Source: Mantamonas sphyraenae
Lineage: Eukaryota > CRuMs > Mantamonadidae
Direction of reading: 5' to 3'
Length of the DNA stretch: 64,000 nucleotides
Assembly (NCBI GenBank): GCA_026936335.1
Contig: JAPMXV010000017.1
Coordinates: 186,001-250,000, forward strand
Shown here in pieces: positions 30,581 to 40,054 of the stretch (its first letter is position 1; every line of letters begins with the position of its first letter). The position numbers and the translations under genes are program-made. Below the pieces are notes generated by a model. That model saw only the letters and a program-made list of their open reading frames with translations, was not told the DNA's origin and did not search any database.

Positions 30581-33351
30581 CGTCTAGTGGTTCACGGCAC
30601 TCTCCTTCATCACCAACGCACCCACCACCAGACCCAAGGCAATCCCCGGTCCATGCAGCATCGCCCCTCGCTTCCATCCGCCGCCCTGCTTCTTCCCTGC
30701 CGCCACACTTCCGTCGTCATCCACCCCGTCCTCCTCATCCTCCTCATCGTCATCACTGCCGTCCTTGTTGCTCACTCGCCCCTTTCCTGCACCCACCTTG
30801 CCTTCGCCATGTCCTTCCACCCCGTGCAGGCTCTGCAGACGGGCAATCTCCCGCTCAGCATCCGCAATCTCCAGCTCCTTCTCCTTCAGCTGCTCCTTCA
30901 GGTTCACCTTGTCCTTGCACAACTTGCCCAGCAGCCGTGCCTTTGGATCCTTGCTTCCGTTGATCTCCTTGCTCAACGCAACCAGCGACTCATCCCCCAG
31001 GTTCGACAGCGCACTGGCATCCAGCATCACTGTCGTGTCCTCCGAGTTTGTCACACTGCTGCTGTTCAGAATGCTCGTTTCCATCTCTGCAAACCGCTTT
31101 TCCAGCTCCGCGTACTTGGCCTTCCACGCAGCCACCTCCTTCTGGCCCTCCTCCTCCTTCTTCTTCTTCTGGTTGCCCTTCTGCTTCGTGTTGCCCTCTG
31201 TCTCGGCTGCCGCTGCTGCTTTGGCTGCTGCCTCTTGCAACGTCCTCACCTGCTCCTCCAGCGCTGCGTTCTTCTGCTCCAACTGCTCCATCGCGGCCGC
31301 CGCTTGCTTCTCCTGCTGCTTGTTCGACCCACCCTTCTTCTTGCCCTTGCCACTGCCACCCTGCTGCTGTTGTTGTTGCTGTTGCTGCGCCAGTGCCTTG
31401 TTCTCCTTTTCCAGTTCCTTGATGCGTGCTTCCAGCGACGCTCGCTCAGCTTTGAACGCCGTGTTTGCCCGCTCCCGTGCTCCGGCTTCCACCTCCCGCA
31501 CAACAGTCGGCTTCAGCGACTCGTTCTCATCCTTTGCTCCTCCCTTGCTCGACGAGGCTGCTGCTGCTGCTGCTGCTGCTTCGGCCTCCGCCACCTTCTT
31601 CTCAAGTGCTGCATTGCGTGCTCGCTCCTCAGCCAGCTCCGTTTCCAGCGCCTTTCGCTTCTCCTTCAGCTCTCCGTACTGTTCCTTCAGCGGCTCATAC
31701 GCCTCTGTGCGTCGTGCCACCTCGGCTTCCAGTCGCTCCACCTTGTCCTCCAGTTGTCCCTTTTCCCGTTCCAGCGCAAGACACTTCTCTTCCACCGCCG
31801 CCACGTCCACCTCCTCCTGGCTCTCCAGCAGTTTCTTCAAGCCGTCTCGCTCCGTTTCCAGCCCGTGCTTGTCGCTTCGCAGCTGCTCCACCTCCTCCAG
31901 CACTGCGTCCACGTCTCCCACCTTGGCCAGCGTCGCTTCCAGTTCCTGCCTTGCTGCCCTTGCCTCTTCCAACTGCCGCAGTGTCCCTTCCACGTCGCCG
32001 CCCACCTTGTCCAAGTGTGCCTTTTGCTTGTCCACAATCGCTTGCTTTGCTGCAACCTCCCCTTCCAGTTGACGGATCATTGCCTGCTCCGCTTCCTTGT
32101 CGCCTGCTGCTTCCGCTGCCTCTTCAAGCGTCGCCACTTGCTCCTTCAGCCCAGCCACCTCCCGCCGGTGTGCCGTCGTGGCTTCGTTGCGCTTTGCCAC
32201 TTCCTCTGCAAGCTTCGTCTCCCATTCCTTCGTCACAGCCTCCACCGCCTCCTTCTGTGCGTCCTTGCTTGCGTTCACTGCCTCTTCAGCTGCGTGTGCT
32301 CGCTTCTCCAGCACATCCACAGTCTCTGTCAGCCGTGCTGCACGTGCTGCCTCCTTCTCCAGCTCCTCCACCTTCTCCTCCAGCTCCACAATCCGTGCTC
32401 GTGCGTGTTCGTGTCCGTGATGTCCGTGTCCGTGTCCGTGCTGTCCATGGCTCTCCTGACTGTTGCTTGTTGTTGTTGTCGTCGTCGTCGTCATCTCGCT
32501 GCTCGTGCTCTGTGTTTCGCTGCTACTGTGCTGCTCCTCGTGCTGGTGCGTGTGCTGGTAGTGTTCCGTGTGCATGCCGTGCGGCCGCTCGTGCTTCACC
32601 TCGTGCACATGTGCTGCCACACTCACATCCGGAAACTCCTCATCCTCGCCTCCTCCATCTGCCTCTTCGCTTTTGGCCGTCTCTGGTCGCGGCCCAATCG
32701 GTCCCAGGTTCTTGTTGTCCTTGCCCAACGACGGGAACCCGCCGGCGACCCAGTCTGTGCTCCACCTCCGCCACCGCCTTCCTCGTCGTCTCCCCACACC
32801 CCTGTCCTCTGCTATCCTCCGTGTGTGGGTCTCTTTCTGTGTCAGTGTGTCCCTCGCTCCGTGTGACCCGTTTCCCCCCGCCCCCACACGCTCCCAAACC
32901 TCTCGTCCATCCGCTTTCTCCGGCGCGCGGAAATCGTCAACGGCTCCTCCTTTGTCTCCGCCCCACGCTCCCGTCGTCACTCACAGACTTTACGCCCCAT
33001 GCATTCTGCGCAGGTGCAGGTGTGGATTGCTCATCCGGATTGCTATCCACGCTCTTGATGGGCTTGTTGCGCCTATTCTGGGCGGGCGAAGCGGAGGCTC
33101 CGGACGAGTCCACGCTGCTGCCTCCCGAGCTGTCGTTGCGCTTCTTGTTGCGTCCCCGGCGTCGTCGACGTTTGCCTTTGCCACCTCCATCGCCTCCTTG
33201 GTTGTTGCCAGACATGATGTTGCTGAGGTACGGGGTTTTTGTGTTTTGGTGTGCGGCCGCTCACTCAACTGTTGAGTGTGGCGGTCATGTTGAGAGTATG
33301 TCTCAGATCCATGTTGGTGGTGCTGGTCATCGTGTTTGTGGTGGTCGGGGT
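30581..33351. repeat. Inverted duplication, left arm (2771 bp)
   Basis: Reverse complement of 36240-38987 with scattered substitutions and a few indels (by eye well over 95 percent identical). It contains the complete tail-anchored coiled-coil gene, its promoter and the first 22 codons of the gene that neighbours the right arm. Similarity stops abruptly on both sides: at 30581 (12 bp after the PCMT stop) and at 33351 (4 bp after the USB1 stop). The arms are separated by 2888 bp. Confidence 0.95.
30584..33215 (-). CDS. Tail-anchored coiled-coil protein, copy A (frame break in exon 2)
   Basis: Exon 1 33215..32985 (77 codons, basic: 'GKGKRRRRRGRNKKRNDSSG') and exon 2 from about 32754 to 30584. 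A His/Gly-rich segment ('HGQHGHGHGHHGHEHAR') is followed by some 600 residues of Ala/Glu/Lys-rich coiled coil with a poly-Gln run. A short hydrophobic C-terminus ('GPGIALGLVVGALVM') suggests a tail anchor. Just after the acceptor, copy A has GGG (32738-32740) where copy B has GGGG, which throws the start of exon 2 out of frame. Otherwise the frame is open to 30584. About 800 aa if repaired. It differs from copy B by several residues and by a short 'QKGNQ' insertion. Function unknown; ER or vesicle tether is a guess from architecture. Confidence 0.7.
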
Positions 33352-33367
33352 CACATCATCCCAATGA
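33287..33367 (+). pseudogene. Truncated 5' fragment of the membrane gene at 35741-36304
   Basis: The first 22 codons of the small membrane-protein gene (starting 'MLRVCLRSMLVVLVIVF') are repeated here in the opposite orientation as part of the left duplication arm. Homology ends at 33351. The frame then reads four foreign residues into a stop overlapping the USB1 stop region. It is a passenger of the duplication and shows that the right arm is the original. Confidence 0.85.
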
Positions 33368-34126
33368 GATCACGCTGACCCGGTTGGCAAACGAAAGCAC
33401 AGCGCTTTCCACAAAAACATCCACCCAAATGGGCACAGTGTCCTCGGATGTGTCCCCAGACTGGCACAATTGCTGAGCAGTTGCGTTGTAGGCGTTCACC
33501 ACGTCATTGAGCGGTTTGTGCGAGGTGAGATCCCCGTCCGCCACAGACAGACTCACGTGCACGTCCAACTCGTCTTCCTTGCCATCGTAGTATGTGTCAT
33601 GTCCCCATTGAGACATGACTCGGTTCACAGCCATCACCATTTGTTTCACCTGAGCACTGCCTTGTGCCGCTCGAAGGCCGACAAATGTTCGGCCGCGTGT
33701 TTCCGACGGATACAGAGCCAGCTGCCAGCCGAGTGTCAATGTAAAAGGCTCCACGTCGGCCAGGGCATCAGCAATGTGTTTGGAAAGATCTGCGTGCTCC
33801 ACCTCCCTTGTGGGCGTCGTGGTGGAGAGAGAAACGTGCGCGTCTTCCACGGCTGTCCAATGTGTCCCCTCTACCCCAGCGAGATGTGCACACACTTTGT
33901 CCCGAATGGATGCCAGCTCAGCACTTTGTACTTCCAAGCGCACGTGCGTAGGCCACCAGCCCAGCAGAAAGTCGAACCGTTGGCGTTTCTGATCAGCCCC
34001 GTCCGCAACGACCTGTGTGCTTTCTGCTTCCACCTCCTTGCGCTTGGATCCACTGTGTGGCTGAGGATCGTCATCATCACTTTTCTCCTCGTCGCTGTCG
34101 CTGACATACACAGTCAGATGTTGCAT
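33356..34126 (-). CDS. USB1: U6 snRNA 3'-end phosphodiesterase USB1
   Basis: Single exon, 256 aa (human 265), ATG at 34126. It has the two HxS tetrapeptides of the 2H phosphodiesterase fold: 'DAHVSLSTTTP' and 'DVHVSLSVADGD', about 115 residues apart. Family-specific stretches lie between them: 'LALYPSETRGRTFVGLRA' (human 'TRTFIGLEV') and 'VNRVMSQWGHDTYYDGKEDE'. The acidic N-terminus with 'SGSKRKE' resembles the human disordered leader. It trims and modifies the oligo-U tail of U6 snRNA in the nucleus. The stop codon is 4 bp from the edge of the left duplication arm, so its 3' untranslated region must come from duplicated DNA. Confidence 0.93.
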   Translation of the reverse strand: MQHLTVYVSDSDEEKSDDDDPQPHSGSKRKEVEAESTQVVADGADQKRQRFDFLLGWWPTHVRLEVQSAELASIRDKVCAHLAGVEGTHWTAVEDAHVSLSTTTPTREVEHADLSKHIADALADVEPFTLTLGWQLALYPSETRGRTFVGLRAAQGSAQVKQMVMAVNRVMSQWGHDTYYDGKEDELDVHVSLSVADGDLTSHKPLNDVVNAYNATAQQLCQSGDTSEDTVPIWVDVFVESAVLSFANRVSVISLG

Positions 34127-34171
34127 GGGCGACGCAGTGGCTGCAAGAGCGCGCAGAGACAACCAACCGCC
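34127..34171. promoter_or_regulatory. 45-bp divergent gap, putative shared promoter
   Basis: Separates the ATG of USB1 (minus) from the ATG of the membrane-protein gene (plus). Too short for two independent promoters. No motif recognised. Confidence 0.4.
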
Positions 34172-35730
34172 ATGTCCCATCGCTTGCCAAGTGTGCTCTT
34201 GCTCCTGGCATTCGTCTCGGTGGCCTTGATTCCTGTAGCACTGGGGTCGGGGGCTGAGTATGACATGAGCGAGAGGCCGTGGGTGTCGCTTTGCTTCACG
34301 CGGTGGAGCTCCAGCCCGCGGTTCTGGCTCGCCAACCACCCCATGGCCTTGCAACTCTCACAGGGGGTGCTCCTTGCAGAGTACCATCAGGGACGGCTGG
34401 TGCCCACGGACCACCAGCTCTCTGCGTTCCGTCTGGCCATCTCAGCCGCTGCAAATGTCGACGTGCTCGGAGAAGCATCGCCTGTTGCCTTGTACGTACA
34501 CCTGCACTCTCTGTTGCCCGCCAACCTTGCGCACACGCCGTCCTAACACGCCGTCCACCATTCACCACACACATGCTGCACAGTAACTCGGAGCGTGCGC
34601 TCTTTTCGCATGGGGCGTACGAGAGGGCTCTGGACGACGTGTTGGCAAGAGCCCACTTGCAAGTCCGGCCCAAGGCGTCGGCACGGGTGCTGGTTACGTC
34701 CAGCTGGGACACATCGGTGTACGCAAACACACAAGAGGTGAGCACGTCGACATTTTCGTCTGTGCTCAGTCGTCCTCGACATGGCCAGAAGCAACTTGTG
34801 CCCTCGCTTTTCCCGCTCCTTACCGAGGCCGAACTTGGCGGCGTCTTGGACACAGTGTCGCCCAACGTATACTACACCTGCCAACAAGTGCTCCTCATGC
34901 CACTCTTCAACCTTTCCATGCACATCGACGCGGAAGCGGCCGCCCAGCAAACCTTCAATTCAGCGACGCCGCTGATCACCTCCCTCCTCCACGGCCACCG
35001 CCTGGCCGTGGCACTGAACATGACTGTGCCAGTGCGCAGCAATCCAACCGCGGTGGCATTTGAAAACGACAATGAGGACATTGTCGTCCACCTGCGTGAG
35101 GTGCTGGCCGGGCGCCTGGACTACGCCGGTTGGGACGCACTGTACAGCAACATCTCCTTTGCCGGACACTTTGAATGGCCGCGCACGTATGCAGAGAGTG
35201 TAACATTGGACCAGCAGCCCGAGATGAAGCAGCTGGAGGAGCTGACCGTGGAGGGACGGCACGTGAGCTTTGCCGAGCTGGACATTCGTCAGCTTCGCTC
35301 CATCAGTCAGATGTTGCAGCAGATGATGGCACGCGTGCATGTGAACGTGGCTCAACCTGTGGCTGTGGAAGTGTCCAACGTGACGACAACGGCGATTACG
35401 CCCATCCTGTTCAAGTCAAGCAAGTGTATCCGCAACCGCCTTCCTCCGCTAGCTCTGGTCATCTTTGTCGCCAATCTCACATTTATGGGTGTTATCATGT
35501 CCATTATGCTCGCCATCGTGGTGGCATACCTACTGACAGGCATGACACTCGCCTACGCCCAACGTCGGTACAACTACAACCTTGTCCCGTCGTGGATGTC
35601 TATCCACGACGTCGACACGACCCTGCACTTCATGTACATTCCTTGGCCCTGGCCATCCAATGATAACCAGCCTGGTCAACCTGCAGCAGCCGTTGCTGCA
35701 CCACAACCTCAACACGCTCACATCGAATGA
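34172..35730 (+). CDS. Type I membrane glycoprotein of unknown function
   Basis: Two exons, 34172..34491 and 34584..35730 (intron 92 bp, GTACGT..CAG), 488 aa. The N-terminus is a clear signal peptide ('MSHRLPSVLLLLAFVSVALI' followed by small residues). The luminal/extracellular part has several N-glycosylation sequons (NLS, NMT, NIS, NVT). A single C-terminal transmembrane stretch of about 30 hydrophobic residues ('MGVIMSIMLAIVVAYLLTGM') is followed by a 50-residue cytosolic tail rich in Pro/Gln. The topology recalls the V-ATPase accessory subunit (Ac45/BIG1) group, but I see no sequence motif that proves it. The stop lies 10 bp from the stop of the convergent gene. Confidence 0.75.
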
Positions 35731-35740
35731 ACTCTGTGTT

Positions 35741-36304
35741 CTAATCGTCCAGGAAACGCGTGTCCACCTCGTCCTGCAACACCTTTTCACCGTCCCCCTT
35801 CAACCAACGGGGAAGCACGTGGTCGTAGTATCTGTAAACTTGCACGGAGAAGAGCACAAAGAGGAGAGCACGCGCCCACAGGTTTGATGTGATCACGAAA
35901 ACTGCAAACGGCTCACAGAAGCCTGGGCGAGGTTGAAAGTGCTGGTTTGAGCGAGATTCTGTTCCAACGGCCTCGATATGGAGGACACACGAGCCTTGAA
36001 GGACACGGCTACCGATGCGCTCACACACGAGCGTGGACTTTGTGACCAGCGGCCACTCTGTGTCCACGTGGCAGTTCAGGTGTTCGCATGTGACTGGAAC
36101 AGCAGATACACCATCTGGAACATTGAGATCGGCATGGGACCAGCACAGTTGGTTTCGTGTCCATTTTGACCCTGTGTGGGTGTGTCGGCCAAGTGCATCA
36201 CGAGGCACCGTCTCCAGCTCCCCACCAACAACAAAGAACACCCCGACCACCACAAACACGATGACCAGCACCACCAACATGGATCTGAGACATACTCTCA
36301 ACAT
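35741..36304 (-). CDS. Small two-pass membrane protein of unknown function
   Basis: Single exon, 187 aa, ATG at 36304. An N-terminal hydrophobic anchor ('MLVVLVIVFVVVGVFFVVGG') is followed by a loop of about 100 residues with five Cys, which could form disulfides. A second hydrophobic stretch ('FAVFVITSNLWARALLFVLF') and a basic/acidic tail ('YRYYDHVLPRWLKGDGEKVL') complete it. No family recognised. The first 22 codons lie inside the right duplication arm. The divergent coiled-coil gene (copy B) starts 72 bp away. Confidence 0.65.
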   Translation of the reverse strand: MLRVCLRSMLVVLVIVFVVVGVFFVVGGELETVPRDALGRHTHTGSKWTRNQLCWSHADLNVPDGVSAVPVTCEHLNCHVDTEWPLVTKSTLVCERIGSRVLQGSCVLHIEAVGTESRSNQHFQPRPGFCEPFAVFVITSNLWARALLFVLFSVQVYRYYDHVLPRWLKGDGEKVLQDEVDTRFLDD

Positions 36305-36376
36305 GACCGCCACACTCAACAGTTGAGTGAGCGGCCGCACACCAAAACACAAAAAACCCCGTACCTCAGCAACATC
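36305..36376. promoter_or_regulatory. 72-bp divergent gap, duplicated in both arms
   Basis: Lies between the ATG of the small membrane gene (36304, minus) and that of coiled-coil copy B (36377, plus). It holds an ACTCAACAGTTGAGT palindrome and a GCGGCCGC site. The same interval exists at 33216-33286, so both coiled-coil copies have the same proximal promoter. Confidence 0.45.
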
Positions 36377-38984
36377 ATGTCTGGCAACAACCAAGGAGGC
36401 GATGGAGGTGGCAAAGGCAAACGTCGACGACGCCGGGGACGCAACAAGAAGCGCAACGACAGCTCGGGAGGCAGCAGCGTGGACTCGTCTGGAGCCTCCG
36501 CTTCGCCCGCCCAGAATAGGCGCAACAAGCCCATCAAGAGCGTGGATAGCAATCCGGATGAACAATCCACACCTGCACCTGCGCAGAATGCATGGGGCGT
36601 AAAGTCTGTGAGTGACGACGGGAGCGTGGGGCGGAGACAAAGGAGGAGCCGTTGACGATTTCCGCGCGCCGGAGAAAGCGATGGACGAGAGGTTTGGGAG
36701 CGTGTGGGGGCGGGGGGGAAACGGGTCACACGGAGCGAAGGACACACTGACACAGAAAGAGACCCACACACGGAGGATAGCAGAGGACAGGGGTGTGGGG
36801 AGACGACGAGGAAGGCGGTGGCGGAGGTGGAGCACAGGCTGGGTCGCCGGCGGGGTTCCCGTCGTTGGGCAAGGACAACAAGAACCTGGGACCGATTGGG
36901 CCGCGACCAGAGACGGCCAAAAGCGAAGAGGCAGATGGAGGAGGCGAGGATGAGGAGTTTCCGGATGTGAGTGTGGCAGCACATGTGCACGAGGTGAAGC
37001 ACGAGCGGCCGCACGGCATGCACACGGAACACTACCAGCACACGCACCAGCACGAGGAGCAGCACAGTAGCAGCGAAACACAGAGCACGAGCAGCGAGAC
37101 GACGACGACGACGACGACAAGCAACAGTCAGGAGAGCCATGGACAGCACGGACACGGACACGGACATCACGGACACGAGCACGCACGAGCACGGATTGTG
37201 GAGCTGGAGGAGAAAGTGGAGGAGCTGGAGAAGGAGGCAGCACGTGCAGCACGGCTGACGGAGACTGTGGATGTGCTGGAGAAGCGAGCACACGCAGCTG
37301 AAGAGGCAGTGAACGCAAGCAAGGACGCACAGAAGGAGGCTGTGGAGGCTGTGACGAAGGAATGGGAGACGAAGCTTGCAGAGGAAGTGGCAAAGCGCAA
37401 CGAAGCCACGACGGCACACCGGCGGGAGGTGGCTGGGCTGAAGGAGCAAGTGGCGACGCTTGAAGAGGCAGCGGAAGCAGCAGGCGACAAGGAAGCGGAG
37501 CAGGCAATGATCCGTCAACTGGAAGGGGAGGTTGCAGCAAAGCAAGCGATTGTGGACAAGCAAAAGGCACACTTGGACAAGGTGGGCGGCGACGTGGAAG
37601 GGACACTGCGGCAGTTGGAAGAGGCAAGGGCAGCAAGGCAGGAACTGGAAGCGACGCTGGCCAAGGTGGGAGACGTGGACGCAGTGCTGGAGGAGGTGGA
37701 GCAGCTGCGAAGCGACAAGCACGGGCTGGAAACGGAGCGAGACGGCTTGAAGAAACTGCTGGAGAGCCAGGAGGAGGTGGACGTGGCGGCGGTGGAAGAG
37801 AAGTGTCTTGCGCTGGAACGGGAAAAGGGACAACTGGAGGACAAGGTGGAGCGACTGGAAGCCGAGGTGGCACGACGCACAGAGGCGTATGAGCCGCTGA
37901 AGGAACAGTACGGAGAGCTGAAGGAGAAGCGAAAGGCGCTGGAAACGGAGCTGGCTGAGGAGCGAGCACGCAGTGCAGCACTTGAGAAGAAGGTGGCGGA
38001 GGCCGAAGCAGCAGCAGCAGCAGCAGCAGCCTCGTCGAGCAAGGGAGGAGCAAAGGATGAGAACGAGTCGCTGAAGCCGACTGTTGTGCGGGAGGTGGAA
38101 GCCGGAGCACGGGAGCGGGCAAACACGGCGTTCAAGGCTGAGCGAGCGTCGCTGGAAGCACGCATCAAGGAACTGGAAAAGGAGAACAAGGCACTGGCGC
38201 AGCAGCAGCAGCAACAACAGCAGCAGGGTGGCATGGCAAGGGCAAGAAGAAGGGTGGGTCGAACAAGCAGCAGGAGAAGCAAGCGGCGGCCGCGATGGAG
38301 AAGTTGGAGCAGAAGAACGCAGCGCTGGAGGAGCAGGTGAGGACGTTGCAAGAGGCAGCAGCCACGGCAGCAGCAGCGGCAGCCGAGACAGAGGGCAACA
38401 CGAAGAAGAAGGAGGAGGAGGGCCAGAAGGAGGTGGCTGCGTGGAAGGCCAAGTACGCGGAGCTGGAAAAGCGGTTTGCAGAGATGGAAACGAGCATTCT
38501 GAACAGCAGCAGTGTGACAAACTCGGAGGACACGACAGTGATGCTGGATGCAAGTGCGCTGTCGAACCTGGGCGATGAGTCGCTGGTTGCGTTGAGCAAG
38601 GAGATCAACGGAAGCAAAGATCCAAAGGCACGGCTGCTGGGCAAGTTGTGCAAGGACAAGGTGAACCTGAAGGAGCAACTGAAGGAGAAGGAGCTGGAGA
38701 TTGCGGATGCTGAGCGGGAGATTGCCCGTCTGCAGAGCCTGCATGGGGTGGAAGGACATGGCGAAGGCAAGGTGGGTGCAGGAAAGGGGCGAGTGAGCAA
38801 CAAGGACGGCGGTGATGATGATGATGAGGATGAGGAGGACGTGGTGGATGACGACGGAAGTGTGGCGGCAGGGAAGAAGGAGGGCGGCGGATGGAAGCGA
38901 GGGGCGATGCTGCATGGACCGGGGATTGCCTTGGGTCTGGTGGTGGGTGCGTTGGTGATGAAGGAGAGTGCCGTGAACCAATAG
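36377..38984 (+). CDS. Tail-anchored coiled-coil protein, copy B (frame break near 38236)
   Basis: Exon 1 36377..36607 and exon 2 36838..38984; 792 aa if one base is restored. The 230-bp intron has a GTGAGTG donor and a CACAG acceptor, joining 'AWGVKS' to 'AGSPAGFPSLGKDNKN'. The reading frame is correct through the acceptor where copy A is broken. It shifts at about 38234-38238, where copy A reads GGCAGTGGC and copy B reads GGCATGGC. Downstream frame resumes ('KLEQKNAALEEQVRTLQEAA') to the hydrophobic C-terminus and a TAG stop. Same features as copy A: Lys/Arg-rich head, His/Gly-rich stretch, long coiled coil, poly-Gln, tail anchor. If the lost base is real, this copy makes a truncated protein without the anchor. 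Confidence 0.7.
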
Positions 38985-39050
38985 ACGGGATGATTGTCAA
39001 GCTTGCCCGCTCGGTCAGCCAAACCAACCGCACGTTTCCAAGCTTTCCCA

Positions 39051-39944
39051 ATGAGCATTCGACGTTCGATGATGTACATTCCGTCCGCACGTGAGCGGAT
39101 GCTGACAAAGGCGGTGGGCCTGAAGGCAGACACGGTGTGCCTGGATTTGGAAGACGGGATTGCCCAGAGCGAGTTGTCGACTGCTCGCGAGGCAATTGCC
39201 AACGCGCTGAACGCCAAGGCGACGTCAGAGTGGACACCGCGTGAAGTGCTGTTCCGCGTGCATGCGCGTAGCACAGGGCTGATGGAGGATGACATGAAGG
39301 CGGTGTTGTCGAGGTGTGAAAACCTGCCGGACGGCCTCGTGCTCCCCAAGGTGGAGTGTGGCGATGACGTGGTGCATGCGCTCGACGTCATGCGCGACTT
39401 GGTGGGCGAGGATGCCGTGAGTGGCATGAGCATGCTCGCACAGATTGAGACGGCGGAGGGCGTGCTGAAGTGCACGGAGATCACACGCGCGGCTCCGCAG
39501 GTCCAGGGACTTATCTTTGGTGCGGAAGACTTTTGTGCGGACATAGAAGCAACACGTAGCGCTAGTGCGTCGGAGATGATGCTCGCACGTCAGACCGTTG
39601 TGCTGAACGCCAGGGCCGTCGGGATCGACGCCATCGATCTGGTGTGCCAGCATTTCCACAAGGACAACCAGCACATTCTGCGACAGGAGTGTGTTGAGGG
39701 CTTCCAGATGGGCATGAGTGGCAAGCAGGTGATTCATCCGTCGCAGCTGCCGATCGTGCACGAGTGTTTCGCACCTGCCGCGGCTCAGGTGGAGTTTGCA
39801 GAGCGCATTCTGGAACAGGAACTGGAGACAGGACTGGGTGCATTCGAAGTGGATGGCAAAATGATCGACATGCCCATGATTGTGTGGGCACGCAAGGTGA
39901 TGAGCCGCCACGAAGCCTGCCTGGAAGACGAGACGTCGATGTGA
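39051..39944 (+). CDS. CLYBL: CLYBL-like citramalyl-CoA lyase (HpcH/HpaI aldolase, citrate lyase beta type)
   Basis: Single exon, 297 aa from the first ATG at 39051 (human CLYBL 340 including its presequence). Family pieces: 'MMYIPSARERMLTKA', 'CLDLEDGIAQSEL' (EDG), 'FRVHARSTG', 'LVLPKVECGDD', 'QIETAEGVLKC', 'GLIFGAEDFCADI' (acidic metal ligand E/D) and 'GKQVIHPSQLPIVHE'. It belongs to the TIM-barrel acyl-CoA lyase/malate synthase group. In animals it works in mitochondria on citramalyl-CoA from itaconate breakdown. The N-terminus is too short for an obvious mitochondrial presequence. A better leader in another frame begins at 38989, so one more lost base upstream is possible. Confidence 0.92.
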   Translation: MSIRRSMMYIPSARERMLTKAVGLKADTVCLDLEDGIAQSELSTAREAIANALNAKATSEWTPREVLFRVHARSTGLMEDDMKAVLSRCENLPDGLVLPKVECGDDVVHALDVMRDLVGEDAVSGMSMLAQIETAEGVLKCTEITRAAPQVQGLIFGAEDFCADIEATRSASASEMMLARQTVVLNARAVGIDAIDLVCQHFHKDNQHILRQECVEGFQMGMSGKQVIHPSQLPIVHECFAPAAAQVEFAERILEQELETGLGAFEVDGKMIDMPMIVWARKVMSRHEACLEDETSM

Positions 39945-40054
39945 CACCACAAACAATCAAACGATACTCAGAGGCGGCATTCGGATGCAAGGGATGGCGT
40001 GTGGCAGCTCACAACGTCATGCGCTGACGCTGGCAGCAAAAAAATTGGCAGAGC

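Larger units (their letters stand above)
36240..38987. repeat. Inverted duplication, right arm (2748 bp), probably the source copy
   Basis: Reverse complement of 30581-33351. It is probably the original, because here the arm's left end lies inside an intact gene (35741-36304) of which the left arm carries only the first 22 codons. Differences from the left arm include the GGGG/GGG change near the splice acceptor, a lost G near 38236 and an in-frame deletion of about five codons near 38400. Confidence 0.95.

Noticed and set aside
16894-34126. A functional cluster of splicing genes (TRA2, SNRNP40, USB1).
   Set aside because: Unrelated genes lie between USB1 and the other two. In a genome this dense, three spliceosome-related genes within 17 kb can be chance.
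30581-38987. Reading the two inverted-repeat pairs as transposon ends or a hairpin centromere-like element.
   Set aside because: The arms contain ordinary genes, breakpoints fall in unrelated genes, and no transposase or satellite structure is present.
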